A program made the position numbers and the translations under genes. From contig NZ_JBHTMU010000039.1 in the NCBI RefSeq assembly GCF_042679605.1, positions 1-34,873 on the forward strand: DNA of 34,873 bases, read 5' to 3'. Position 1 is the stretch's first letter. Every line of letters begins with the position of its first letter. This document shows, one piece after another, positions 8,713 to 16,974 of the stretch. Below the pieces are notes generated by a model, which saw only the letters and a list, made by a program, of their open reading frames with translations, was not told the DNA's origin and made no database searches. Source of the DNA: Litorisediminicola beolgyonensis (GTDB taxonomy: Bacteria; Pseudomonadota; Alphaproteobacteria; Rhodobacterales; Rhodobacteraceae).

Positions 8713-9485
8713 GCGCGGATCCGATCATCCGGGTTCGCGGCCTCCACACGCAGTTCGGCGCGCAGGTGGTGCATCACGATCTCGATCTCGACGTCTATCG
8801 CGGCGAGATCCTGGGCGTCGTGGGCGGCTCGGGCACCGGCAAATCGGTGCTCCTGCGGGAAATCGTCGGGCTGACCCGCCCGCAGGCCGGGACCATCGAG
8901 GTCATGGGCACCGAGATGCTGATCGCCTCCGAGGCCGAGCGGTCGCGGCTTGACGACAAGATGGGTGTGATGTTCCAGGACGGTGCGCTCTTCTCGTCGC
9001 TGACCGTGCGCGAGAATGTCGAGGTGCCGATGCGCCGGTTTGACGGGCTCGATCCCGAAACCCGCGCGGCGCTCGCCGATCTCAAGATCTCGCTTGTGGG
9101 CCTGCCATACATGGCGGGCGGCAAATACCCCTCGGAGCTTTCGGGCGGCATGCGCAAACGGGCGGGGCTGGCCCGCTCGCTGGCGCTCGATCCCGACATT
9201 CTGTTCCTCGATGAACCCACCGCCGGACTCGATCCGATCGGTGCGTCGGCCTTCGACGCTCTGATCCGTGGACTCAGCCGGTCCTTGGGGCTAACCGTGT
9301 TCCTGGTGACCCACGACCTCGACACGCTGCACGCGACCTGCGACAGGATCGCGGTGCTGGCGGAAAAGAAGGTGCTCGTCACCGGAACCATGGAGACGCT
9401 CAGGGAGGTCGATCATCCCTGGGTGCACGATTATTTCAACGGGCCACGCGCCCGCGCCGCGACCCCGAGCGCGGCAGCCGATTAG
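8709..9485 (+). CDS. mlaF: MlaF-type ABC transporter ATPase
   Basis: This cytoplasmic ATPase powers the MCE lipid transporter. The 258 residues carry Walker A GGSGTGKS (about 39-46), a Q loop (MGVMFQDGALF), the ABC signature LSGGMRKRAGLARSLA (about 144-159) and Walker B DILFLDEPTAGLDP (about 163-176), followed by the switch histidine in VTHDLDTLHAT. The LSGGMRKR signature is typical of the MlaF/Ttg2A branch. Translation starts at a GTG inside the mlaE stop region. Confidence 0.94.
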   Translation: MSADPIIRVRGLHTQFGAQVVHHDLDLDVYRGEILGVVGGSGTGKSVLLREIVGLTRPQAGTIEVMGTEMLIASEAERSRLDDKMGVMFQDGALFSSLTVRENVEVPMRRFDGLDPETRAALADLKISLVGLPYMAGGKYPSELSGGMRKRAGLARSLALDPDILFLDEPTAGLDPIGASAFDALIRGLSRSLGLTVFLVTHDLDTLHATCDRIAVLAEKKVLVTGTMETLREVDHPWVHDYFNGPRARAATPSAAAD

Positions 9486-9505
9486 GGCAGGGCAGAGCAG
9501 GCGGC

Positions 9506-11245
9506 ATGGAGACACGGGCCAATTACATCCTGATCGGCGCGTTCACGCTGGCAGGGCTCCTGGGCCTCTTGGGCTTCATCCTGTGGTTCGCGCAGGTCGA
9601 GCTCGATCGCCGCTTCGCCTATTACGACGTGGAATTCACCTCGGTCTCGGGTCTCTCGAACGCCTCGACCGTGCGCTTCGCCGGTTTGCCGGTGGGGCAG
9701 GTCGCGGATGTGCGGCTGGCGCCGGACCGCTCGGGTCTGATCCGGGTCCGGCTCGAGGTCGATGCCGAGACCCCGGTCCGGGCCAATTCCATCGCCACGA
9801 TCGAAAGCCAGGGCGTCACCGGCGTCTCCTATGTCGGCATCTCGCCGGGCACCCCGGACGCGCCGTTCCTGACCGACCTGTCGCGCGACGAGATCCCGCA
9901 GATCCCCGCCGGACGCTCGGTCCTGCAGACGCTCTCTGAGGATGCGCCGGACCTTCTGACCGAAGCTCTGGGCGTCGTGCGCGCGGTGAACGGGTTCCTG
10001 ACCGAAGAGAACCGCGACCGGGTCGACAATATCCTCGCCAATACCGAGAGCGCGTCCGAGAACTTCGCCGCGGTGCTCGACGATTTCTCCAATGTCACGG
10101 CGGAGATCTCGGCCTTTGCCGGGCAGATCGACCGGTTCAACGCCACGCTCGAGGCGCTGTCGAACGACCTCTCGGGCATCCTGACGACCGCCGACACGGC
10201 GCTCCTCTCCATCGCCTCGCTCTCCGAGGAGACCCGCGACGCGGTGGCCGCCGGGCAGGAGACGCTCGCCGCCACCACCCGCACGGTCGAAGAGGTGGGC
10301 CGCTTCCTGGCCGAGGATCTGCCGCCCGTGGCCCAGGGCGCCGCGCTGGCCGCCGAGGAATTCCGTGGCACGCTCGACCGCTTGGGCACCGAGACCTCGT
10401 CGATGCTCGCGACCTTCTCGGAGGCCGGCGAGAGCGCCGTCGCGCGTCTCGACGAGGCGAGCCGCGTCTTCGACGAGGCCTCGGCGCTGATCGTGTCGCT
10501 CGAAGAGGCGACCGAGGTCATGGAGGACGCGGCGGATGATTTCGACCTCCTCGTGACCGAGGACGGCCAGTGGCTGGTCGATGAGACCCGCGCGGTGATG
10601 GCGCAGATCTCGACCGCCGTCGAGGCGGTGACCCGGATCACCGAGACGGATGTGCCGGTGATCATCGGCGACATCCGCAGCGCCACCGCCACCGCGGCGC
10701 GCGTGGTCGAGGAGGTCGGCGCCGATCTCTCGACCGCGTCGGGAGAGGTCGCGGGCCTCTCGGGCGAGGCGCGCGCGGCGCTGACCTCGGTCACTGACAC
10801 CTTCGCCCGCGCCAATACCACGCTCGAGGCGCTCGACCGCGCGCTCGCCGTCGGCACCACCACGCTCGAAGCGGCCGAGCGCACCTTCACCGGCGCCGAC
10901 CGGGTGATCAACGAGGACATCTCGACCATCACCGCCGATCTGCGCTCGGCCATCGCCGGGTTCGACGCCGCGCTGGCGCAGGTCTCCGAGGACATCCCCG
11001 TGGTCACCGGCGATCTGCGCGACGCCGCGCAGCAGGCCGAGGCGACCTTCCGAGAGGTCGCGCGGATCGTGCGCGACACCGGCGCGCCGGTCTCGGCCTT
11101 CGCCGCGGACGGTCTGCCGCAATACACGCTGCTCGCCAACGAGACCCGCGCGCTGATCCGCAATCTCGAGAAGCTGACCAACCAGATCGCGCGCGACCCG
11201 GCGCGGTTCCTCCTGGATCGCGATCAGCCCGAGTTCAGACGCTAG
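9506..11245 (+). CDS. MCE-domain (MlaD-like) protein with long helical region
   Basis: This is the periplasmic, lipid-binding subunit anchored in the inner membrane. The 579 residues start with one membrane helix (about 9-30, YILIGAFTLAGLLGLLGFI), then one MCE domain (about 38-115) containing VRFAGLPVGQVADVRL and GVTGVSYVGISPG. Residues from about 140 to 545 are alanine-, threonine- and glutamate-rich with many heptad-like repeats, predicted to be long helices or coiled coil. E. coli MlaD has only about 180 residues; this longer form resembles MCE proteins whose helices build a channel toward the outer membrane. It sits between the ATPase and lipoprotein genes. Confidence 0.9.
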   Translation: METRANYILIGAFTLAGLLGLLGFILWFAQVELDRRFAYYDVEFTSVSGLSNASTVRFAGLPVGQVADVRLAPDRSGLIRVRLEVDAETPVRANSIATIESQGVTGVSYVGISPGTPDAPFLTDLSRDEIPQIPAGRSVLQTLSEDAPDLLTEALGVVRAVNGFLTEENRDRVDNILANTESASENFAAVLDDFSNVTAEISAFAGQIDRFNATLEALSNDLSGILTTADTALLSIASLSEETRDAVAAGQETLAATTRTVEEVGRFLAEDLPPVAQGAALAAEEFRGTLDRLGTETSSMLATFSEAGESAVARLDEASRVFDEASALIVSLEEATEVMEDAADDFDLLVTEDGQWLVDETRAVMAQISTAVEAVTRITETDVPVIIGDIRSATATAARVVEEVGADLSTASGEVAGLSGEARAALTSVTDTFARANTTLEALDRALAVGTTTLEAAERTFTGADRVINEDISTITADLRSAIAGFDAALAQVSEDIPVVTGDLRDAAQQAEATFREVARIVRDTGAPVSAFAADGLPQYTLLANETRALIRNLEKLTNQIARDPARFLLDRDQPEFRR

Positions 11246-11254
11246 AGGCCCGCC

Positions 11255-11854
11255 ATGACCAGATTTCTCCTGATTGCACTTCTGGCGCTGCCCGGCTGCT
11301 CGGCGCTCTCGGCCTTTTCCGACGCCACGACGCCGCTCGGCGTCTACGAGCTGCGCGCGCCCGAGGACATCCCCGCCGCGCCCCGGCAGCGGCCCTACAA
11401 CGTCACCGTCGAGATGCCGACCACGACCGGAGCGCTCGACACCGACCGCATCCTGATCAAGCCGAGCCCGCTTGCGGCGGAATACCTGCCCGAAGTGCGC
11501 TGGGGCGAGGATGTGCCGACGATGGTGCAGTCGCTTCTCCTGCGCTCGCTGCAGCGGACGAACGCGCTCGCCTATGTCGGGCGCGAGCCGTTGGGGCTGT
11601 CGGGCGACATCGCCATCGTCACCGACGTGATCGATTTCCAGGCAGAGACGGCGGGAGAGGGGGCGCTGGTCCGCCTCGCATTGTCGATCCAGCTCGTGCG
11701 CGAAAGCGATGTGACGATCCTCGCGAGCCGGACCTTCACGGCCGAGGCCGCGTCGCCCACGACCGAGACCGAGGCGCTGGTCGCGGCGTTCGATACCGCG
11801 TCCGACACGCTCCTGCGCGCCTTCGCGGCCTGGGTCACCGACGGTCTGCGCTGA
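11255..11854 (+). CDS. ABC-type transport auxiliary lipoprotein (PqiC-like)
   Basis: The 199-residue product has a short signal peptide with the lipobox LPGC (lipidated C15) and the fold-defining strands of the ABC_trans_aux/PqiC family, including YNVTVEMPTTTGALDTDRIL and EVRWGEDVPTMVQSLLLRSL. Such lipoproteins are outer-membrane partners of MCE transporters. It begins 9 bases after the MCE gene and ends the operon, with a terminator at 11902. As the family would predict, it has no enzymatic motif. Confidence 0.88.
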   Translation: MTRFLLIALLALPGCSALSAFSDATTPLGVYELRAPEDIPAAPRQRPYNVTVEMPTTTGALDTDRILIKPSPLAAEYLPEVRWGEDVPTMVQSLLLRSLQRTNALAYVGREPLGLSGDIAIVTDVIDFQAETAGEGALVRLALSIQLVRESDVTILASRTFTAEAASPTTETEALVAAFDTASDTLLRAFAAWVTDGLR

Positions 11855-11901
11855 CCCCCCTGGCGCCGCGCCCCTTGGCTGGCGGAGGAGAGCGTGTTTT
11901 C

Positions 11902-11954
11902 AAAAAGAAGAAACGCTATTTGGGCGCGCCCGGCCCCTTGCGCTTCTTCTTTTT
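11902..11954. terminator. Bidirectional terminator, AAGAAGAAG element copy 2
   Basis: AAAAAGAAGAAACGC (11902-11916) pairs with GCGCTTCTTCTTTTT (11940-11954) with one mismatch, followed by CCAAATACGCGG, nearly the same tail as copy 1. It lies between the convergent lipoprotein and XRE genes and can serve both. Confidence 0.78.
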
Positions 11955-11980
11955 CCAAATACGCGGCTTGACGGTCCCGC

Positions 11981-12544
11981 TCAGCGCGGCGGCGGGAGGC
12001 GGGCGGTGACGAGAACGCAGGGGTCGCTGGCGCGGTTGCGGAAGCGGTGCGGCTCTCCGGCGGTGGCGATGAAGCTCGCGCCGCGGGTGAGGGTGCGGAT
12101 CTCGAAGCCGATCTGCGCCTCTATCTCTCCCCAGAGGACCAGCCCCGTGGTGCCGACGAGCCTGTCATCGCGCGAGGGGCCGCTGTCGCTTCCGGGCAGG
12201 TAGGTCTCGTAGAGAAGCTCGGCGCGTCCCGGCCCGTCGCCGCCGACGCGCAGCATCGCTGGGGCGTCCGAACCCGCGTGGTGGTAGCGCCCCGGATCGA
12301 CCGAGGCCAGGTGTTCGAGGCTCGGGAAGGCGCGGTCCGAATCGTCGCGTTGCTCGCTGAAGAAATCGGCGAAGCTGATCGGCACGGCGTCCAAAATTCG
12401 CTTCAGGGACGCCACCGAGGGCGAGGATCTGTTCTGTTCGATCTGGCTGATCAGGCCGTTCGTCACTCCCGCCCGTCGCGCCAGCTCTCTTTGGGACAAG
12501 CCCTTGGAGACGCGGAGTGATTTTAGGCGTGTTCCGAGGTCCAT
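11981..12544 (-). CDS. XRE-family regulator with cupin domain
   Basis: The 187-residue product has an N-terminal XRE helix-turn-helix (LKSLRVSKGLSQRELARRAG, NGLISQIEQNRSSPSVASLK; about 5-60) and a C-terminal cupin domain (about 105-185, with LVLWGEIEAQIG and GEPHRFRNRA). Regulators of this build, such as PuuR, often sense small metabolites and repress neighbouring catabolic or transport genes. The start at 12544 is preceded by GGGGAGG. It is divergent from the TAXI-TRAP cluster across a 364-bp gap that holds a 22-bp palindrome, so it probably controls that cluster. The ligand is unknown. Confidence 0.9.
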   Translation of the reverse strand: MDLGTRLKSLRVSKGLSQRELARRAGVTNGLISQIEQNRSSPSVASLKRILDAVPISFADFFSEQRDDSDRAFPSLEHLASVDPGRYHHAGSDAPAMLRVGGDGPGRAELLYETYLPGSDSGPSRDDRLVGTTGLVLWGEIEAQIGFEIRTLTRGASFIATAGEPHRFRNRASDPCVLVTARLPPPR

Positions 12545-12587
12545 AAGGTCCTCCCCTGGTCCGTCGCGCGTGAAATCGCGGATCACG

Positions 12588-12609
12588 GACGACTAAAATA
12601 CTAGCCGTC
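12588..12609. promoter_or_regulatory. Candidate operator of the XRE-cupin regulator
   Basis: The sequence has dyad symmetry GACG-N1-CTA-N6-TAG-N1-CGTC, with 7 of 7 half-site positions matched. It lies 44 bp before the regulator start inside the divergent gap (12545-12908), over TATTTT (complement of 12595-12600), a possible -10 of the regulator's own promoter. The rest of the gap has a TTGACA at 12641-12646 but no matching -10, and no gene was seen in it. Confidence 0.5.
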
Positions 12610-12908
12610 TTGATCAGGATAATAACCACCTCTACGGTAATTGACATGCGCGGTTTCGACCCGAGGCCGCTCTCCGGCGGATGCGACATCGACCGGGGAT
12701 CGGCAAGGGATTGACGACAAAGGCTTAATCGGCGCCGCGCGTCGTCGCGTCCGGTTTATGAAACGCCGGGATTGTCATTGGGCGGTCTAGATCTGGAGGA
12801 ACCGCGCCGCGACGATAGAGTTGGAGAGTAAGCCGTAGATTGTCCTGCCGGAAGAGTGGGACGAACTCACAGGCGACAAACGAAAAAAGCTCAAACGGGA
12901 GAGTACTG

Positions 12909-13865
12909 ATGAAATTCACACCGACACTCGCACTGCTGGCCGGTCTTGCCACCGGCGGCGCCGCGACGGCGCAGGAAACCTTCATCACCATCGGCACCGG
13001 CGGTCAGACCGGCGTCTATTACGTGGTCGGCCAGTCGATCTGCCGTCTCGTCAACCGCGGGACCGGCGAGCATGGTCTGCAATGCACCGCGCCCTCGACC
13101 GGCGGCTCTGTTGCCAATATCAACGCCATCAAGGCCGGCGATCAGACGATGGGCGTGGCCCAGTCGGACCAGCAATATTACGGCCTGAACGGCGAGGGCA
13201 GCTTCGAGGCGCCCTTCGAGGGCCTGCGCGCCGTGTTCTCGGTCCATCCCGAGCCCTTCACCGTCGTGGCCCGTGCCGATGCCGGCATCGAGACCTTCGA
13301 CGATCTCAAGGGCAAGCGCGTCAATATCGGCAACCCGGGCTCCGGCCAGCGCGCCACGATGGATGTGGTGATGGAAGCCGCCGGCATGACCGCCGACGAT
13401 TTCTCGCTCGCCTCCGAGCTGAAGGCCACCGAGCAGGCGCAGGCGCTCTGCGACAACAAGATCGACGCCTTCGTCTACCAGGTCGGCCATCCGAATGGCT
13501 CGATCCAGGAAGCCTTCTCGTCCTGCGAGTCGGTCTTCGTGGACGTGACCGGCGACTATATCGACAGCCTGATCGCGAATAACGCCTTCTACGCGGCCGC
13601 GACCATCCCGGCATCGCTCTATGAGGGCGTCGAGGAAGACACGCAGACCTTCGGTGTGCGCGCGACCTTCGTCAGCTCCGACGCCGTGGCCGAAGACACC
13701 GTCTACGAGGTGGTGAAAGCCGTCTTCGACAATTTCGACCGCTTCAAGCGCCTGCACCCGGCCTTCGAGAATCTCAACGAAGAAGAGATGATCTCTGCCG
13801 GTCTCTCGGCTCCGCTGCATCCGGGCGCCGAGAAGTACTACAAAGAAAAAGGCTGGATGGAGTGA
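12909..13865 (+). CDS. TAXI-family TRAP transporter substrate-binding protein
   Basis: This periplasmic binding protein delivers a solute to the TRAP permease encoded next. The 318 residues begin with a signal peptide (about 1-21, ending ATAQ) and continue with the TAXI hallmark FITIGTGGQTGVYYVVGQSI, then LKGKRVNIGNPGSGQRATMD and a mid-region cysteine in ALCDNKIDAF. Known TAXI proteins bind glutamate or other amino acids and dicarboxylates; this one's ligand cannot be read from sequence. The ATG at 12909 follows GGGAG; it is the only start that places the signal peptide at the N-terminus. Confidence 0.93.
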   Translation: MKFTPTLALLAGLATGGAATAQETFITIGTGGQTGVYYVVGQSICRLVNRGTGEHGLQCTAPSTGGSVANINAIKAGDQTMGVAQSDQQYYGLNGEGSFEAPFEGLRAVFSVHPEPFTVVARADAGIETFDDLKGKRVNIGNPGSGQRATMDVVMEAAGMTADDFSLASELKATEQAQALCDNKIDAFVYQVGHPNGSIQEAFSSCESVFVDVTGDYIDSLIANNAFYAAATIPASLYEGVEEDTQTFGVRATFVSSDAVAEDTVYEVVKAVFDNFDRFKRLHPAFENLNEEEMISAGLSAPLHPGAEKYYKEKGWME

Positions 13866-13900
13866 TCCGTCCGCGTCTCTGACGCTTGAAAACATGCGGT

Positions 13901-13919
13901 CCCGCCGGGGTTTGGCGGG
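13901..13919 (+). other. Intergenic hairpin 1 between TAXI and TRAP genes
   Basis: CCCGCC (13901-13906) and GGCGGG (13914-13919) form a 6-bp stem with a 7-base loop. There is no T tract after it. Together with the next hairpin it may protect the upstream message or lower read-through, as is common after binding-protein genes. Confidence 0.55.
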
Positions 13920-13931
13920 GCCGCGTCCCGA

Positions 13932-13951
13932 CCGGTCGCGGGTGCGACCGG
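13932..13951 (+). other. Intergenic hairpin 2 between TAXI and TRAP genes
   Basis: CCGGTCGC (13932-13939) and GCGACCGG (13944-13951) form a perfect 8-bp stem with a 4-base GGGT loop, without a T tract. It could reduce permease expression relative to the binding protein. Confidence 0.6.
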
Positions 13952-14012
13952 GCGACCGAATACGGCACTGGCGACATGATAACGGCCAGGCCCATCGACA
14001 GGGATAAGTGAT

Positions 14013-16766
14013 ATGAGCGACAATCCTTCACAGGGTGGCGGCGTTGGAACCAATTCGGGCGGCCTCAGCCAGGGCGAGCTCGACGATCTTGTCGCCTCCT
14101 CGGACACCGGCGGGCGATCCCCGCAAGGTGCGGTGGGCATCCTCATCCTCGTTGTGGCGCTGTCGTGGTCGCTGTTCCAGCTCTGGATTGCCTCGCCGAT
14201 CCCCTTCATTCTCGGCTTCGGGGTGTTCAACGACACCGAGGCCCGTGCCTTCCACCTCGCCTTCGCGATCTTCCTCGGCTTCATGGCCTTCCCGGCCGCG
14301 CGCACACCGGTGCAGCTCGTGCTGGGGATCGCCGTTCCGGCCTTCCTGACCTTCCTCTTCTGGCTCGGAGCCGAGCCGGGCAATGGCTGGTGGATCTGGC
14401 TGGTCGGCGCGGCGGTGATCGCCTGTGTCGTGCTCGGATCGCCCAAGGATCGCGTGCCGCCCTGGGAATGGGCGATGGCGCTGATCGGTGCCGCGACCGC
14501 GCTTTATATCTATTTCGCCTATGAGGGCATCGCCAACCGGGTCGGAGCGCCGATCACGCAGGACCTTGTCGTCGGCGTCGTGGGTCTTCTCCTGCTTCTC
14601 GAGGCCACGCGCCGCTCGCTCGGGCCGGCGCTGACCATCGTGGCGACGGTCTTCCTGGGCTACACGTTCCTCGGGCCATACATGCCGCAGCTCATCGCGC
14701 ACTCGGCCAAGTCGCTCGGCGTCGTGATCAACCACCAATGGATCACCACCGAGGGTGTCTTCGGCATCGCGCTCGGCGTCTCGACGAGCTTCGTGTTCCT
14801 CTTCGTGCTCTTCGGCTCGCTTCTCGATAAGGCGGGCGCGGGCAACTACTTCATCCAGGTCGCGTTCTCGCTCATGGGCCACATGCGCGGCGGACCAGCC
14901 AAGGCCGCCGTCGTCTCCTCGGCGATGACCGGCCTGATCTCGGGCTCGTCGATCGCCAACGTGGTGACCACCGGCACCTTCACCATCCCGCTGATGAAGA
15001 AGGTGGGCTTCAACTCCGAGAAGGCGGGCGCGGTCGAGGTGGCCTCGTCGGTCAACGGCCAGATCATGCCGCCGGTCATGGGGGCCGCGGCCTTCCTGAT
15101 GGTCGAATATGTCGGCATTCCCTATTTCGACGTGGTCAAGCACGCCTTCCTTCCGGCGGTGATCTCCTACATCGCGCTCGTCTACATCGTGCATCTCGAG
15201 GCGATGAAGCAGGGCATGGAGGGTCTTCCGCGCGCCTACACGCCGAAGCCCATCGTCCAGCGCCTGATCGGCATGGCCTTCTTCGTGATCGTGCTCTGCG
15301 CGCTGTCCTTCGGCGTCTATTACGGCATGGGCTGGATCCGCACGCTCTTCCCGGACACCGCGGGCTACATCATCTTCGTGCTCCTGGTGGCGGTCTATAT
15401 CGGGCTTCTCAAGGTCGCCTCGAAAGAGGAAATCCCGTCGCTCGAAACCGACAGCGACGCCCAGCAGACGCTGCCCCTGCCGGGACCGACCGTGCGCTCG
15501 GGCCTGCACTTCATCCTGCCGGTCGTCGTGCTCGTCTGGGCGCTGATGGTCGACCGCCTCTCGCCGGGTCTCTCGGCCTTCTGGGCGGCGGCGTTCATGA
15601 TCTTCATCCTGATCACCCAGCGTCCGCTCCTCGCGATCATGCGCTCGAGCGGCAATATGGGCGACGAGGTCCGCGGCGGCTTCCTCGACCTGATCGACGG
15701 TCTCGTGACCGGCGCGCGCAACATGATCGGCATCGGCATCGCCACGGCGACCGCCGGTATCATCGTGGGCGCGGTCAGCCAGACCGGCGTCGGCTCGGCG
15801 CTGGCGGATGTGGTCGAGGTGCTCTCGGGCGGCAATATCCTGGCCATCCTGTTCCTGACCGCCATCCTGTCGCTGATCCTCGGTATGGGCCTGCCCACCA
15901 CCGCGAACTACATCGTGGTCTCGGCGCTTCTGGCCCCGGTGATCGTGACGCTCGGCCAGCAGAACGGCCTGATCGTGCCGCTGATCGCGGTGCACCTCTT
16001 CGTCTTCTACTTCGGCATCATGGCCGACGTGACGCCTCCGGTGGGCCTCGCGAGCTTCGCGGCGGCGGCGGTGTCGGGCGGGGATCCGATCAAGACGGGG
16101 GCCGTGGCGTTCTTCTACAGCCTCAGGACCGCGGCGCTGCCCTTCCTCTTCATCTTCAACACCCAGCTTCTTTTGATCGATGTGGGATGGGTGCAGGGCA
16201 TCTTCGTCTTCGTGATCGCGACCATCGCCATGCTCCTGTTCGCGGCGGCGACGCAGGGCTGGTTCCTCGCGAAGAACCGCTTCTACGAGTCGATCGCGCT
16301 TCTGCTCATCGCCTTCACCCTGTTCCGTCCGGGCTTCTGGATGGACATGGTGGCACCGCCCTACAACGCGGTGGCGCCGACCGAGATCGCGCAGGCGGCC
16401 GAGAACACGCCCGAGGGCGAGCCGCTCCGGCTGCGCGTCTCCGGCGTGAACGAGATCGGCGAACCGCTTGAGTTCACGGCACTTCTGCCCTTGGGCGAGG
16501 GCGCGACGGGCGACGAGCGGCTGGAGAACGCGGGTCTTCTCTTCCGCGAAGAGGGCGACAGCCTGATCATCGACGACGTGGCCTTCGACAGCCCGGCGCA
16601 GAATGCCGGTCTCGATTGGGACCAGGAGATCCTGCGCGTGCTCGAGCCGCAGAGCCAGCCGTCGAAATATCTCATGTTCATCCCGGCCTTCCTGCTCCTG
16701 GCGCTCATCGTCTGGATGCAGAAGGGGCGGGCGGCGAAGACCGCACGGACCCGCGCCACCGCATGA
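14013..16766 (+). CDS. TRAP transporter fused permease (4TM/12TM) with DUF3394 tail
   Basis: This inner-membrane protein imports the TAXI ligand using an ion gradient. The 917 residues fuse the small (4TM) and large (12TM) TRAP subunits, as is usual for TAXI systems. Typical DctM segments include SALTG-like SAMTGLISGSSIANVVTTG, VNGQIMPPVMGAAAF, LILGMGLPTTANYIV and FYFGIMADVTPPVGLA. The C-terminal ~130 residues match DUF3394: a soluble part with a PDZ-like segment (FDSPAQNAGLDWDQEILRV) and one last membrane helix. The ATG at 14013 is preceded by only a weak GGGAT. It is followed by metabolic genes on the same strand. Confidence 0.93.
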   Translation: MSDNPSQGGGVGTNSGGLSQGELDDLVASSDTGGRSPQGAVGILILVVALSWSLFQLWIASPIPFILGFGVFNDTEARAFHLAFAIFLGFMAFPAARTPVQLVLGIAVPAFLTFLFWLGAEPGNGWWIWLVGAAVIACVVLGSPKDRVPPWEWAMALIGAATALYIYFAYEGIANRVGAPITQDLVVGVVGLLLLLEATRRSLGPALTIVATVFLGYTFLGPYMPQLIAHSAKSLGVVINHQWITTEGVFGIALGVSTSFVFLFVLFGSLLDKAGAGNYFIQVAFSLMGHMRGGPAKAAVVSSAMTGLISGSSIANVVTTGTFTIPLMKKVGFNSEKAGAVEVASSVNGQIMPPVMGAAAFLMVEYVGIPYFDVVKHAFLPAVISYIALVYIVHLEAMKQGMEGLPRAYTPKPIVQRLIGMAFFVIVLCALSFGVYYGMGWIRTLFPDTAGYIIFVLLVAVYIGLLKVASKEEIPSLETDSDAQQTLPLPGPTVRSGLHFILPVVVLVWALMVDRLSPGLSAFWAAAFMIFILITQRPLLAIMRSSGNMGDEVRGGFLDLIDGLVTGARNMIGIGIATATAGIIVGAVSQTGVGSALADVVEVLSGGNILAILFLTAILSLILGMGLPTTANYIVVSALLAPVIVTLGQQNGLIVPLIAVHLFVFYFGIMADVTPPVGLASFAAAAVSGGDPIKTGAVAFFYSLRTAALPFLFIFNTQLLLIDVGWVQGIFVFVIATIAMLLFAAATQGWFLAKNRFYESIALLLIAFTLFRPGFWMDMVAPPYNAVAPTEIAQAAENTPEGEPLRLRVSGVNEIGEPLEFTALLPLGEGATGDERLENAGLLFREEGDSLIIDDVAFDSPAQNAGLDWDQEILRVLEPQSQPSKYLMFIPAFLLLALIVWMQKGRAAKTARTRATA

Positions 16767-16974
16767 ACCTGACAAGGCCACATAGCGGATCCATGCCGCT
16801 CTGTGGCGGATCGGCCACGGCAGGTGCCCAGTTTTCAGGCACTTGCACGTGGTCCGGTCACGCTATCGGGAGAGAGTGTTTTAACTCCTCCGGGAAGGGA
16901 TTAGAGACATGCCTCCAAGGCTCTCCGTCGACGGTGCGTCCGCGACGGGGACTCCTCACAGGAGACTTCTCGAC

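Noticed and set aside
9482..11122. Long - strand frame opposite the MCE gene with repetitive Arg/Gly/Asp content
   Set aside because: It is the antisense image of the repetitive helical region, without any known domain.
12641..12670. TTGACA-based promoter for the TAXI-TRAP cluster
   Set aside because: The -35 hexamer is perfect but no AT-rich -10 lies at 16-18 bases, so it is not listed as a promoter.
14028..16781. Very long open frame on the - strand opposite the TRAP permease
   Set aside because: Its protein would be rich in His, Asp, Arg and Glu with no recognisable domain. It mirrors the permease codons, as is usual for high-GC DNA, and the + strand gene is certain.
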